Below the pieces are notes generated by a model. That model searched no databases. It worked only from the letters and a program-made list of their open reading frames with translations, and was not told the DNA's origin. A DNA stretch of 64,000 nt from Arenicellales bacterium (lineage in GTDB: Bacteria > Pseudomonadota > Gammaproteobacteria > Arenicellales > JAJDZL01), in contig OY282380.1 of the NCBI GenBank assembly GCA_958295885.1, forward strand, positions 3,100,001-3,164,000, in the 5' to 3' direction. This document shows positions 9,446-18,385 of this stretch, in pieces (position 1 is the stretch's first letter; each line of letters opens with the position of its first letter). Both the position numbers and the translations under genes were made by a program.

Positions 9446-10090
9446 TCAGCGCAGCTTGGTTTCATCATGGCGGAGTCCAAAAACCCATCTTTCTTCGGCA
9501 ATGTCTTCAAGATAGTGAAAGGGCCTTTTCTCCAAATTTTTAAAGCCAGGACCAGGCATCAGAATCACGTCACCGGGAAAGTTTGAAATTTCAGTCTGAT
9601 TTTTCTTCTGTCGATCTTCGGCAATAAAGAATCGTCCGCGCCCGGAAAGAACGAACAGGCAGATGATGTGGCGATAGTCCGTTCGGTCCAGATGCGGAGT
9701 GATGCCGCCCGATCCGACCTCGTACTTCTGAACGATCATGTCGTTGAACACGACGCGGTCATCGAAATAAAGTCTGTGATCAACCGAACTGTCAAACAGC
9801 TCCTGAAAAAGTTTCGTCAGCCGGGCAAACAGGCCGTCTGATCTCAGCTGGTCCTGTAGCAGCATGTCCTGACTGACCTGATTCGCTCCCTTTCCTACGG
9901 TATTGCGGGCAGCTCGCAGCGGGTACCGACTTGCTTCATCAAGAAGCTCCAGCCGAAATTCGTCTGCGAGAATCGGCAGTGAAAGCGCACGAACGAACTG
10001 AAGACTGCGAATTGAGCCGGCAAGCTGCCGAGACGATGCGATCAATTGAGGCACGTCTGACTGATTTTGATCTGCCGAAGGGTCTGACAT
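9446..10090 (-). CDS. 2-oxoglutarate/Fe(II)-dependent oxygenase
   Basis: 214 residues. The C-terminal half has a double-stranded beta-helix signature: H133-L-D135 in GITPHLDRTDYRH, a hydrophobic strand ICLFVLSG, the turn FPGDVILMPGPGF, distal H192 in RPFHYLEDI, and nearby Arg residues (201, 207) able to bind 2-oxoglutarate. These are the facial triad and co-substrate site of 2OG-Fe(II) dioxygenases. The N-terminal ~80 residues are unassigned. It is transcribed toward the DUF35 gene and may form a two-gene unit with it. The substrate is unknown. Confidence 0.78.
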   Translation of the reverse strand: MSDPSADQNQSDVPQLIASSRQLAGSIRSLQFVRALSLPILADEFRLELLDEASRYPLRAARNTVGKGANQVSQDMLLQDQLRSDGLFARLTKLFQELFDSSVDHRLYFDDRVVFNDMIVQKYEVGSGGITPHLDRTDYRHIICLFVLSGRGRFFIAEDRQKKNQTEISNFPGDVILMPGPGFKNLEKRPFHYLEDIAEERWVFGLRHDETKLR

Positions 10091-10472
10091 CAGTAATTTG
10101 CGAGCAGTTTTACCGGAAAGTGAACTAAGATGGATTGATTGAGACCTGCATTTTATTACTAGGAAATCAGGTAAGTTAAGTAGAATAAGTACAGTCGCGA
10201 GTGAAGTTTCTCATTCAATTTTGCAATCTGGCTCAACTGAGGCGATGTTCGCGTGTGCTGGAATACACCAATGCAGGACATTTTCGACCAAATATTGCAA
10301 AATTAGTGTTCCATATTTAACGTTTCGCGATAATATATTCAAAATATACTATCTAGCGTTGCTTCTCTTAAATTTTTATTTACAAACAGCTGGGATAGAA
10401 GTAAATTTATAGAATAAGAAAAAATTAGTTCATCAATTGCTTGATTCAACTTTTGAATCAGGAGGAGAGTAT
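10091..10472. other. AT-rich upstream region of the molybdoenzyme/methyltransferase array
   Basis: Contains no gene. It holds the AT-rich palindrome at 10329-10353 (listed separately) and a strong ribosome binding site, AGGAGGAGA, just before the ATG at 10473. Confidence 0.55.
10329..10353. promoter_or_regulatory. Operator-like palindrome upstream of the molybdoenzyme gene
   Basis: Inverted repeat with 11-bp arms, GATAATATATT and AATATACTATC, around a 3-bp centre; 10 of 11 arm positions pair. It lies ~120 bp before the start codon of the first array gene, a plausible site for a dimeric regulator. The regulator is unknown. Confidence 0.45.
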
Positions 10473-12584
10473 ATGGAAGCGTCGACGGACCTCGGTTCGC
10501 GTCTTGCCAAAATCAAAGGGGCGAAAGTCATCAAAAGCTTTTGCTATACCTGTCCATGGCAATGCCCGACTGAAGTTTTTGTGAGGGATAACAAGATCGT
10601 TTATCACAAAGGAAACCCTCAGGCCCCCAACAATATCGGGTCCAGATGTGCGAAGGGCATGGCGAGCTGGCATGTAACGCGCGATCCGGATCGCCTGAAG
10701 CATCCGCTGCTGCGTACGAATGCCAAAGGAAAGCCAGGCCAATTCAAAAGAATCTCGTGGGACGAAGCATATTCGTATATTGCGGGAAAGCTGGAGTCAA
10801 TTGCGAAAGAGTACGGTCCCGAAGCGGTCGCACTCACCTGTCACCACGATCCGAACACCCAGTTTTATCGTCATCTTCTTGGCGAACTCTATGGTTCCCC
10901 CAATCTGTATTCTCACACTTCCGGGTGCGAACAGGATCGAAGATCTGCCTGTCTCACCCTGTTCGGGCATGTCTTCCCCATGCACGATTTTGCAAATTCC
11001 AAGTATGTAATGCTTTGGGGCATGAACAATCTTGGTGCAAATCAAGGCCTCTGGGAGAGCAGGGCGCTCATTGATGCGCAGTCCAGAGGATGCAAACTGG
11101 TTGTTGTGGACCCAAACTTCACCGAAACAGCACAAAAAGCGAGCGAATGGATTCCGATCAAACCCGGAACCGACGGCGCTCTGGCTCTGGCGATGTGCCA
11201 TAGCATCATCAGCAATCGACTTTATGACTCAGACTTCACGAGCTCCTACTGCAGCGGTTTTGATGGATTCCGAGATCATCTGTCAGAGAAAGGTTACTCG
11301 CCTGAGTGGGCTGAATCAATCTGTGGCATCGACAAGGCAACGATTGAGCGGCTGGCTCGAGAATTTGCGACCACGAAACCCGCGATGTCTGCGATCTTCA
11401 AGGGCTCGGGTTATTACACAAACGGCGCGGATGCAGGTCGAGCATGTTACGCGCTGAATGCAATTTGCGGTGAAGTTGACAAGCCCGGCAATCTGCACTT
11501 GAAGGATTGGGCGCCCTTGGGCTTGCCCATCATCATTCCAGACGAAGTGAAACGTGCGCCGACAAAGGATCCTCTGCATGCGGCAATGGGCTACCCATTG
11601 GCGCCGGATCTGCCAAATTCCAGGCTTCCCGAGGCCGTGATCGACGGCAATCCTTATCCGGTGAAGGGCCTGTTCGTACACGCAACAAATCCTGTCATGA
11701 GCGATCCGAACCGCGACCGCGTGCTGGAAATGTTCAGGCATCTGGAATTTGCAGTGGCATGTGAGCTCTATATGAGTGAAACTGCCTTGGAATGCGATAT
11801 CGTACTGCCTGAAACTTCGTTTTATGAACAGGCGGAAATTCGCCAGGGCATGTGGCTGGGGCCAGAAGTGGTGCTGTGTCAGCCTGTTGTCGACCCGGTC
11901 GGGGAATCCAAGCCTCCCTATGAAATTGCGCAGGGAATTGCGCAGAAGATGGGATGGGGCGAACACTTCTCCTACGAGAAATGGGAAGACTGGGGTGAAA
12001 CCATGATGGAAAATGTTCCCATGTCTCTCGACGAATTGAAAAGTCAGGGTTTTTGGGCTGGCGAGATCCGATATGACCGAGTGCCGGAAGGGCTGCCGAC
12101 GCCGTCTGGTAAAATTGAGATTTACTCCAGCAGTTATGCGGATGCCGGATTCAGCGCTTATCCTGAATATACGGATCGAACTGTAATTCCAGATCATGAA
12201 TATCCACTGCAGCTCACGCACTCGAAATTGAGCATGCACTGCAATATCGTAACTCAGAACAACCCGTACCTGATGGAGATCTGTGGAGAAAACTGGGTTG
12301 AGATCAACAGTGTCGATGCTGCAAGATATGGAATTCAAAACGACAGCATGGTAGTCCTTGAATCGCCCAAAGACCACATCGAAATTCGGGCAAAAGTGGT
12401 TGAAGGACTGGTGCCCGGCTGCGTCAGTGTCCGACATGGGCACGGATTCGGGCACTGGGCGATGGGTTCTACAGCCAAAGGCCAAGGTGCGCATTCCAAC
12501 AATTTGATGGACATCCACACCAATCCAATCACCGGGGCGAACTGTTACAACGAGTGCAAAGTTCGCATTCGAGCGCTGAATTGA
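10473..12584 (+). CDS. Molybdopterin oxidoreductase, DMSO-reductase superfamily, catalytic subunit
   Basis: 703 residues from the ATG at 10473, chosen for its AGGAGGAGA site; upstream in-frame codons are not needed. The N-terminus binds a [4Fe-4S] cluster through C24, C27, C31 and C59 (CYTCPWQC...RCAKG). C152 in TSGCEQDRR sits where the Mo/W ligand falls in Cys-ligated members such as PsrA/PhsA. The pterin-binding body and C-terminal molydopterin-dinucleotide domain (LTHSKLSMHCN through VRHGHGFGHWAMG) are present. There is no Tat signal, so the enzyme should be cytoplasmic. The ferredoxin subunit follows after 15 bp. It differs from textbook periplasmic reductases and heads a methyltransferase operon; the substrate is unknown. 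Confidence 0.93.
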   Translation: MEASTDLGSRLAKIKGAKVIKSFCYTCPWQCPTEVFVRDNKIVYHKGNPQAPNNIGSRCAKGMASWHVTRDPDRLKHPLLRTNAKGKPGQFKRISWDEAYSYIAGKLESIAKEYGPEAVALTCHHDPNTQFYRHLLGELYGSPNLYSHTSGCEQDRRSACLTLFGHVFPMHDFANSKYVMLWGMNNLGANQGLWESRALIDAQSRGCKLVVVDPNFTETAQKASEWIPIKPGTDGALALAMCHSIISNRLYDSDFTSSYCSGFDGFRDHLSEKGYSPEWAESICGIDKATIERLAREFATTKPAMSAIFKGSGYYTNGADAGRACYALNAICGEVDKPGNLHLKDWAPLGLPIIIPDEVKRAPTKDPLHAAMGYPLAPDLPNSRLPEAVIDGNPYPVKGLFVHATNPVMSDPNRDRVLEMFRHLEFAVACELYMSETALECDIVLPETSFYEQAEIRQGMWLGPEVVLCQPVVDPVGESKPPYEIAQGIAQKMGWGEHFSYEKWEDWGETMMENVPMSLDELKSQGFWAGEIRYDRVPEGLPTPSGKIEIYSSSYADAGFSAYPEYTDRTVIPDHEYPLQLTHSKLSMHCNIVTQNNPYLMEICGENWVEINSVDAARYGIQNDSMVVLESPKDHIEIRAKVVEGLVPGCVSVRHGHGFGHWAMGSTAKGQGAHSNNLMDIHTNPITGANCYNECKVRIRALN

Positions 12585-12599
12585 GCAGGAGGAAGCGTC

Positions 12600-13148
12600 A
12601 TGCAATATGGTTTTTATTTTGATCACAAAAAATGTGTGAAGTGTCACGCCTGCGAAATCGCCTGTAAGTCGTGGAATGAAATAGATGTTGGCCCGCGCTG
12701 GCGGGAAGTCGTCAAGATTGAATCGGGGACCTACCCCAATGTGACGGCGATGAACGTTTCAATGGCCTGCATGCACTGCGGTGATGCTCCGTGCCGCAGC
12801 GCCTGTCCGGTAAATGCGATTACAAAGAGAGTCTCAGATGGGATCGTGGTTGTGGATCAGAACGCCTGCATCGGGTGTGGCTTCTGCACCTGGGCCTGCC
12901 CGTTCAATGCGCCCCAGCTGAGCTCCACATCGGGCAAGATGGAAAAGTGCAATTTTTGTCAGACACCTGGGAAGGAAAGACCATTGGACATGCCTCGCGC
13001 CTGCGAAGAAATCTGTCCTACCGGTGCGATTCAGTCAGGATCAATGGCGGAACTTGCCAATGTCAATCGTAAAAGTGCTGCGAAACGTCTGGCATCTCAG
13101 GGGTTTCCAGGAATCGTCGCGGATGCTGCATCTAGATTTGGATCTTAG
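12600..13148 (+). CDS. Four-cluster 4Fe-4S ferredoxin subunit (DmsB/PsrB-like)
   Basis: 182 residues with four Cys groups that bind four [4Fe-4S] clusters: CVKCHACEIACK (C12, C15, C18, C22), CMHCGDAPCRSACP, CIGCGFCTWACPF, and CNFC with CEEICP. This is the electron-transfer subunit layout of DMSO, polysulfide and related reductases. No signal peptide is present, matching the cytoplasmic catalytic subunit encoded 15 bp upstream. The start has a GAGGAAG ribosome binding site. It should carry electrons between the molybdenum subunit and a quinone-linked membrane protein, perhaps the cytochrome-b-like protein at 15543. Confidence 0.93.
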   Translation: MQYGFYFDHKKCVKCHACEIACKSWNEIDVGPRWREVVKIESGTYPNVTAMNVSMACMHCGDAPCRSACPVNAITKRVSDGIVVVDQNACIGCGFCTWACPFNAPQLSSTSGKMEKCNFCQTPGKERPLDMPRACEEICPTGAIQSGSMAELANVNRKSAAKRLASQGFPGIVADAASRFGS

Positions 13149-13205
13149 CTGTGACGTTCTTCAAGCACGCAGTTTACCTGAAATTATCTTAATCGGAGGT
13201 TGGTG

Positions 13206-14573
13206 ATGGCCGAAATCATAAGCAATGCAATGCCGCCGCAGCGCAAACGAACTATTGATGCCCTGCACCTGATAGAACCGGATTATGTCCCGATCGGCCT
13301 GTGGGGCACGATCGAAGGCTACCAGAATCTGCGCAAAGGTCTTGGCATGGACTACAAGGCTGATCCCGATGACTATCGAACGGGTTCGACGACCTGGACC
13401 ACGGACGTGAGTTTTGAACTTGACGTCGCGGACCGACTGGGCGTTGATTTCGTACGAATAGCCATCGGCACTCCGGGGGGGTCGCCCGGATTCCGAGAAA
13501 TAGCCTTTGACGAAATTCCATTTGACATGGGCATTCCGCCGCCGGATATGGACATCAATGTAGATGAATGGGGTGTGATTCGAAAATGGACGCCACATGA
13601 ACAGGGCGGTTACTACGAAATGATCGGCTATCCCCTGTTCCATGCCACCAGTGCGCCATTGGAGGAAGGCCTCAGAATTCTGGACGAATTCCCCTGGCCT
13701 GACCCGTGGGATGAATCCTGCTGGGATGACTCTCCCATACCCGGAATGACATTGCGCGAATACTGCAGGTTCGTTCGGGAAGAAACCCCGTTTGCACTGT
13801 TGGGACAAGGCGGGCGAGGCGGGATTTTCGAGCAGGCGAAGTACATGGTGGGTTACGCCAAGATTTTTTCGGATTTTATTGAATCTCCGGATTTTCTTGA
13901 GGCCATGCTCACGCGGTTGACTGACATTGAAATCGACTTCAATAAAGCCATCATCGATGAGTGTGGTGAATACCTGGATTGGATGCGAATGAGCCCGGAA
14001 GATATTGCCAGCGAAAAAACTGCGTTTCTTTCACTCAAAATGTTTGACCGTCAGATCAAGCCGCATTACATCCGAGCGTTTACGGAAATCAAAGAATACT
14101 ATCTGAAAAAGAATCCCAAAGGAAAAATTCAGTTTCACAGTTGTGGAGCGATCCCTGAGCCGTTCATGCGAGGTCTGATTGAATCTGGTGTTGACGGATA
14201 CGACAGTCTGCCCCCAAAAGTTGCGCGTCACTCAAATCCAGCTGCAAAAAAACGACAGCTCGGCAGAGAGATGTTTTTTTATGGGGGAATCGATGTGCAG
14301 GAAACTCTGCCTTGGGGCAGCGTTGAAGACGTGAGAAGTGAAGTGCGTCAGCGAATCTGGGAAATGGGACATGGCGGAGGTTACCTGCTCAGTTCGTCCC
14401 ATCGACTGGAACACGACGTGCCAACGCCCAACGTCATCGCCATGATTGATGAAGCAAGGAAATACGGAAAATATCCTTTGCCCAGTGAACCCCCTCCGGG
14501 TGCTGATACCGGCGAAGGCTATAAACCCTGGACGGGCGCGCGCAAGCGCAGACGAAGACCCAAAAGACGATGA
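13206..14573 (+). CDS. Uroporphyrinogen-decarboxylase-family (URO-D) methyltransferase
   Basis: 455 residues from the ATG at 13206, with GGAGG at 13195-13199. The fold family is URO-D, and the protein belongs to the methyltransferase branch (MtaA/MtbA-like), not haem synthesis. A probable zinc ligand pair lies in QFHSCG (H311, C313), followed by GGIDVQETLPWG and a C-terminal HRLEHDVPTPN. In such systems the zinc protein moves a methyl group between a substrate or thiol and a corrinoid protein. The very next gene encodes a corrinoid protein, which supports this. The C-terminus has an unusual basic tail (RKRRRRPKRR). Substrate unknown. Confidence 0.85.
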   Translation: MAEIISNAMPPQRKRTIDALHLIEPDYVPIGLWGTIEGYQNLRKGLGMDYKADPDDYRTGSTTWTTDVSFELDVADRLGVDFVRIAIGTPGGSPGFREIAFDEIPFDMGIPPPDMDINVDEWGVIRKWTPHEQGGYYEMIGYPLFHATSAPLEEGLRILDEFPWPDPWDESCWDDSPIPGMTLREYCRFVREETPFALLGQGGRGGIFEQAKYMVGYAKIFSDFIESPDFLEAMLTRLTDIEIDFNKAIIDECGEYLDWMRMSPEDIASEKTAFLSLKMFDRQIKPHYIRAFTEIKEYYLKKNPKGKIQFHSCGAIPEPFMRGLIESGVDGYDSLPPKVARHSNPAAKKRQLGREMFFYGGIDVQETLPWGSVEDVRSEVRQRIWEMGHGGGYLLSSSHRLEHDVPTPNVIAMIDEARKYGKYPLPSEPPPGADTGEGYKPWTGARKRRRRPKRR

Positions 14574-14620
14574 CGCCGGTTTTCTAAACGTTTTTCTTTG
14601 TTCACCCTGAAAATATTGTT

Positions 14621-15481
14621 ATGCCCCTAATTATCGAAACGGAAAAAGAATGGGATCTGGAAGATCTGCAGTACGACTTTGAAGATTCTTTGGAAACTGA
14701 TCGTTGGACTGATGCACCTGAGGATGTGAAAGAACTCTTTCACGAAATCGAATGGAACATCATTGACGGTGAGCATGAAGACACTCCCGATCTGATCCAT
14801 CCCGCACTTGACTACGAAATCTCGCCAAGAACTCTGGTAGCAGGTCCGATGGCGACTGGAATCGCAGAAGTGGGCCGCCGCTTCAAAATGGATGAGTACT
14901 TTCTCCCGGAAGTGATGATGTCCGCAAAATGCATGCATGCGGCTCTGGCCATCCTGAAACCCTTGATCATTGCGGAAAAATCGGAAGATATCGGAACCGT
15001 AGTTGTCGGCACCGTCCAGGGGGACCTGCACGATATCGGAAAGAGAATTGTGGCAATGATGCTCGAAGCGGCAGGTTTTACGGTGATTGATCTCGGCGTC
15101 ACGGTGCCGCCGGAAGATTTCATTGCGGCCATTCGAGAACACAAACCTCAGATCGTTGGTTTTTCAGCGCTGCTGACGACGACTATGAACATGCAGTGGG
15201 AAACCATTAAGCATATTCAAGCGGAAGGACTGCGGCAGGATGTAAAAGTCTTTGTAGGAGGCGCCCCAATCAGCCAAACCTGGTGTGACAAGATCGGTGC
15301 CGATGCATATGGAGCGGACGCCCTTATTGCGGTTGAAAAAGCCAAAGCCTGTGTTCAGGAATACAAGGAAATCAAAGGGGGTGATGCTGCATTGCATGGC
15401 GCCATGCTGGCCTTGGATGTGCAGCGGGTTGCAGAGCAGGCAGCGCAGGTGGAACTGGAGGCTGCAGAAGCAGGTGGATGA
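14621..15481 (+). CDS. Corrinoid (B12-binding) methyl-carrier protein
   Basis: 286 residues. After an acidic N-terminal stretch of ~60 residues comes the helical cap domain (GIAEVGRRFKMDEYFLPEVM) and then a cobalamin-binding Rossmann domain with D135-L-H137-D-I-G140, in which H137 is the lower cobalt ligand. VDLGVTVPPEDF and GFSALLTTTM also match. This is the MtaC/MtbC/MtvC-like family that shuttles a methyl group between two methyltransferases. The acidic extension and an Ala/Glu-rich C-terminal helix are longer than usual. No reductive activase (RamA/MtvD-like) is seen in the window; it must lie elsewhere. Confidence 0.92.
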   Translation: MPLIIETEKEWDLEDLQYDFEDSLETDRWTDAPEDVKELFHEIEWNIIDGEHEDTPDLIHPALDYEISPRTLVAGPMATGIAEVGRRFKMDEYFLPEVMMSAKCMHAALAILKPLIIAEKSEDIGTVVVGTVQGDLHDIGKRIVAMMLEAAGFTVIDLGVTVPPEDFIAAIREHKPQIVGFSALLTTTMNMQWETIKHIQAEGLRQDVKVFVGGAPISQTWCDKIGADAYGADALIAVEKAKACVQEYKEIKGGDAALHGAMLALDVQRVAEQAAQVELEAAEAGG

Positions 15482-15542
15482 TGACGGCGCAGTCAGAGTA
15501 GGTTCTGGTTTGATTGGTTCTGATCACTTGGATTTGCTGTAG

Positions 15543-16700
15543 ATGGATACAACGGCTGTTCAAACTCGAAAAAGGCTGAGAAGGACAGTGCTCCCTCTCA
15601 CGGCAGGCATTGTTGTTTTCGGCTTTCAGCTGTCCGGACAGTTCGGAGCAGGCTTAGGCTACGGACTGCTGCTGGTTTCGGTAATCACGCTTTTCGGAAG
15701 TCTTTGTTCTGTTTTGCTGTTGCTGCTGACCAGGGGATTTTCTGCGAAGGCGCTAAGTCATTCGGCTCGATGGTTATTTTGGCTGGGCGCATGGTTTTAT
15801 GTCATCGGAGTTCTCGCACTTTCCGGATACTTCATCAGTGAAGCGCTCGCTGGTCGCGTCGACCTGAAGTGGATCTTCTTCGGTCCCGCTGCCATCATCA
15901 GCCTGATTCTGTTTGACATCGGCATCTATCGAATCGTAGTTCAGAAGAATAAACCTTCATGGATGCGTTATCGAGATGTGATTTCCCGCGAGCACATGCA
16001 GCCCGACAGAATGCGAAAAGTTTTGATGCAGGACGTGGTGTTTCATACGAAATTATTTTCCCAGAGTGGATTGAGGTGGCTGCGGCACACGCTGATGCTT
16101 TGGGGATTCGTACTGATGTTCGCAGTTGAGATATTTGCCGTGTTCGTGCGAGAGGGTTTTCCAGCCTTTGGATTCCCGGACATCTGGGAAATCTCTAATC
16201 ATCCCGTTCGTCTTGCATTTGATTTTGCATTCGATTTCTTTGGTTTTATGGTTTTGGTCGGATGCCTGCTTTCATTTCTTTGGCGAATCAGAGCGGCTGG
16301 CACCGAAGAAAAGAAGTATTCCGATACCCCGTCTGCCGTTTTCTTGTTTTTCGTGGTCATTTCGGGATTTTTCGTTGAAGCAGTGCGCCTGATTCAAGAC
16401 GGAATTCCGCCTGGAAGTGGAATTTCATTTGCCGGGTGGTTTCTTGCATCGATGATGTCGAGCGGCGGTGCCACGTTCAGTGGCGCGTACACGCCCCTGT
16501 GGTATTTTCACGTGTTCGGTTCTTTGGCATTCATCGTATACGTTCCGGCTCATCGGCTTGCGCATTCCTGTGCAACCCCGATCGGAAGGTTGATGAATTC
16601 ACAGACTGATCTGCTCGAAAAAAAACGCATTCGGTCGATCAAAGGTCTGATGCAGAAAGCAAATCAGTCAATTATTACTAATGTTGAGATGGATAAATGA
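15543..16700 (+). CDS. Multispanning membrane cytochrome-b-like protein (NarI/HdrE-like)
   Basis: 385 residues with about eight hydrophobic segments. Histidines near membrane segments, including LRWLRHTLMLWGF, ISNHPVRLAFDFAF, WYFHVFGSLAFIVYVPAHRLAH, fit a di-haem b arrangement like nitrate reductase gamma and heterodisulfide reductase HdrE-type subunits. It lies among cytoplasmic redox and methyl-transfer genes, so it is the likely quinone-linked anchor for the ferredoxin and molybdenum subunits. The stop overlaps the next gene by 4 bp. The family match is by topology and His placement; heme content is inferred. Confidence 0.72.
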   Translation: MDTTAVQTRKRLRRTVLPLTAGIVVFGFQLSGQFGAGLGYGLLLVSVITLFGSLCSVLLLLLTRGFSAKALSHSARWLFWLGAWFYVIGVLALSGYFISEALAGRVDLKWIFFGPAAIISLILFDIGIYRIVVQKNKPSWMRYRDVISREHMQPDRMRKVLMQDVVFHTKLFSQSGLRWLRHTLMLWGFVLMFAVEIFAVFVREGFPAFGFPDIWEISNHPVRLAFDFAFDFFGFMVLVGCLLSFLWRIRAAGTEEKKYSDTPSAVFLFFVVISGFFVEAVRLIQDGIPPGSGISFAGWFLASMMSSGGATFSGAYTPLWYFHVFGSLAFIVYVPAHRLAHSCATPIGRLMNSQTDLLEKKRIRSIKGLMQKANQSIITNVEMDK

Positions 16701-17503
16701 GTCAAATCATTGCGATTTATGGAAAAACCTGCTGCTTAAAGTCCGATGTTGCCCGCGCTATTTCGAGGCTGACCGGATACAAACTGGCGAGTCGCGGCGA
16801 ATGGATTACGACGTTGGCCATGATGGACAAGCTCAAAGGCGGCATCGAAATCGATCTGGACGTACATCGTAAATTGGACGAAGAAACAAGGTCGATGGTT
16901 TCGTGGTCGGACCCGGTCCTGATTTTAGAAAGTCGGTTCATGGATGCTGTGCTGCACGAGATGGACGACATATTTTTTGTGCACCTGACAGCTGACGACG
17001 ATGTCAGGAATCATCGGTGGGAGCATCGGCGCGAAGAAGGAGGTGGCCGAACCAGACAGATTGGGGACGGAGTGGCCGCACGCGACCGAGAAGATGAACA
17101 GCTGAGCAATCTGTTGTATGCAGATGCAAAGCCAGTTGCTCCCACGATGGCTTTTGATACTTCAGAGGGTACTGCAGAGGACTACGCCCTTCAGATCTGG
17201 TCGAAATTTACGGGCGAGGATTTATCCTATCTGCAGGTAGCGGGCACGACGGAAATGGACAAGAAGCAGACAAAAGGTCTGAAACCTGGACCGTCTGCAG
17301 GCGAAGTTGCCGTCTACAACGCACTGCGGAATCCGTTCGGAGGCTATATTACCGATGATTTAAGCGGACGGAATGTGTTCATTCATAAAAGTGTTGTTGA
17401 AGCGAGCGGACTCAAAGAGCTTTCTCAAGGCCAGAGAGTGACATATGTAATCGTTGAAGACGGGTTTGGAGGTTTCCGAGCGTCCAATGTTGAGGCGGAG
17501 TAG
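16697..17503 (+). CDS. Cytidylate-kinase-like P-loop protein fused to a cold-shock domain
   Basis: 268 residues. Residues 4-19 (IIAIYGKTCCLKSDVA) form a P-loop in which the second Gly is replaced by Leu (GxxxxLKS). RDREDEQLSNLLYAD resembles the lid/substrate region of CMP-kinase-like proteins. Residues ~205-268 form a cold-shock domain: GEVAVYNALRNPFGGYI, VFIHKSVVEASG and LSQGQRVTYVIVEDGFGG. The combination suggests a nucleotide- or RNA-responsive role, not a classic CMP kinase. It overlaps the membrane gene by 4 bp (ATGA), so translation is probably coupled. Function unknown. Confidence 0.75.
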   Translation: MSQIIAIYGKTCCLKSDVARAISRLTGYKLASRGEWITTLAMMDKLKGGIEIDLDVHRKLDEETRSMVSWSDPVLILESRFMDAVLHEMDDIFFVHLTADDDVRNHRWEHRREEGGGRTRQIGDGVAARDREDEQLSNLLYADAKPVAPTMAFDTSEGTAEDYALQIWSKFTGEDLSYLQVAGTTEMDKKQTKGLKPGPSAGEVAVYNALRNPFGGYITDDLSGRNVFIHKSVVEASGLKELSQGQRVTYVIVEDGFGGFRASNVEAE

Positions 17504-17516
17504 TCCCTGAAGATTC

Positions 17517-17792
17517 ATGGCAGATCTCAAACATGTTCTGCCCGGACTGCTGGAAGATATTTCCTATCGCAATACGCGCGCATACTCGCTGAGAGACCAG
17601 CGCGTAATCGCCATGAAGCTGACCAGTGGAGCGCCCTGTTCGACGCATAGCGAGCTGTTCGCGGCCTGGCCGGGCCCAGAACAGGGCATTGCAAAATGGT
17701 TCATCCTGGAAAACGGCGCAGCAGTCGGCATGTTTGGCGAACAGGCAGAGCAGCAGGGATTTCCAGTCGTCGAAATCAGCTCCGATCCTTAA
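17517..17792 (+). CDS. Small hypothetical protein in the methyl-transfer array
   Basis: 91 residues, 13 bp after the kinase gene and 8 bp before the CDGSH gene, so very likely co-transcribed. No known domain is recognised. A C-terminal segment, GAAVGMFGEQAEQQGFPVVEIS, has a soluble alternating pattern; there is one Cys and no signal or membrane segment. Its reality rests on spacing and on the absence of a better frame. Confidence 0.65.
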   Translation: MADLKHVLPGLLEDISYRNTRAYSLRDQRVIAMKLTSGAPCSTHSELFAAWPGPEQGIAKWFILENGAAVGMFGEQAEQQGFPVVEISSDP

Positions 17793-17800
17793 TTTTCGAC

Positions 17801-18061
17801 ATGAAAATTCCCGCCTGCCCGCGCAAAGCTCCCTACGTTGTGATGGTAGAGTCGGGTGTCAGATACGCATGGTGCAGCTGCGGACTCAGCAGAATACAGC
17901 CATGGTGCGATGGTGCGCACAAGGGTACGGATTTCAAGCCGATTAAGTTTGTAGCGCCGATATCCGGCGAGTTCTATATGTGCGGATGCAAGCAGTCCGA
18001 CAACGCACCGTACTGTTTTGGAAATTGCATGGGGTATGCTCCGCTGAGCAAATCCTTCTAA
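17801..18061 (+). CDS. CDGSH-type iron-sulfur protein, tandem domains
   Basis: 86 residues from the ATG at 17801; an in-frame extension to 17696 overlaps the previous gene and is not needed. The first CDGSH motif is complete: WCSCGLSRIQPWCDGAH, whose three Cys and one His bind a [2Fe-2S] cluster. A second motif, CGCKQSDNAPYCFGNC, is similar but lacks the final His and may bind a cluster differently or not at all. MitoNEET-like CDGSH proteins carry labile 2Fe-2S clusters for electron or cluster transfer. Placement in this array suggests redox service to the molybdenum/corrinoid system. Confidence 0.88.
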   Translation: MKIPACPRKAPYVVMVESGVRYAWCSCGLSRIQPWCDGAHKGTDFKPIKFVAPISGEFYMCGCKQSDNAPYCFGNCMGYAPLSKSF

Positions 18062-18076
18062 ATTGAGTCCATTTGC

Positions 18077-18385
18077 ATGCCTTCACTTGTAGTCGTTCGG
18101 CACAATCTGGTTGAAGAAATACGGCATGACGTCAGCGTCGAGGGAGATTTTCGCCTGCTGCAGACGAATTTGGAAGCTGGAACTTTGCTGTCGGAGAATT
18201 ATCGAACCAATGGCTGCATTGATGGCAGATATTGGTTCGATGATGTGGAGCGCAGCAAGGCTTTTGCAGAGATCAGCATGGATTTTGTGAAAAAAATGCT
18301 CGAAAACAGAATCAAGCGAATCAGTCAGCTGAGTCAGCAGGAGGAATTCATTGCCCTGACGGCGGACTCTTTCCTCGTTTCGTGA
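18077..18385 (+). CDS. Small hypothetical protein, translationally coupled to the hydrolase
   Basis: 102 residues starting at ATG 18077, 15 bp after the CDGSH gene. No known domain is recognised. The C-terminal half (DFVKKMLENRIKRISQLSQQEEF) is predicted helical. Its stop codon overlaps the GTG of the hydrolase gene (GTGA), implying coupling. One Cys is present; there is no signal peptide. Function unknown. Confidence 0.65.
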   Translation: MPSLVVVRHNLVEEIRHDVSVEGDFRLLQTNLEAGTLLSENYRTNGCIDGRYWFDDVERSKAFAEISMDFVKKMLENRIKRISQLSQQEEFIALTADSFLVS

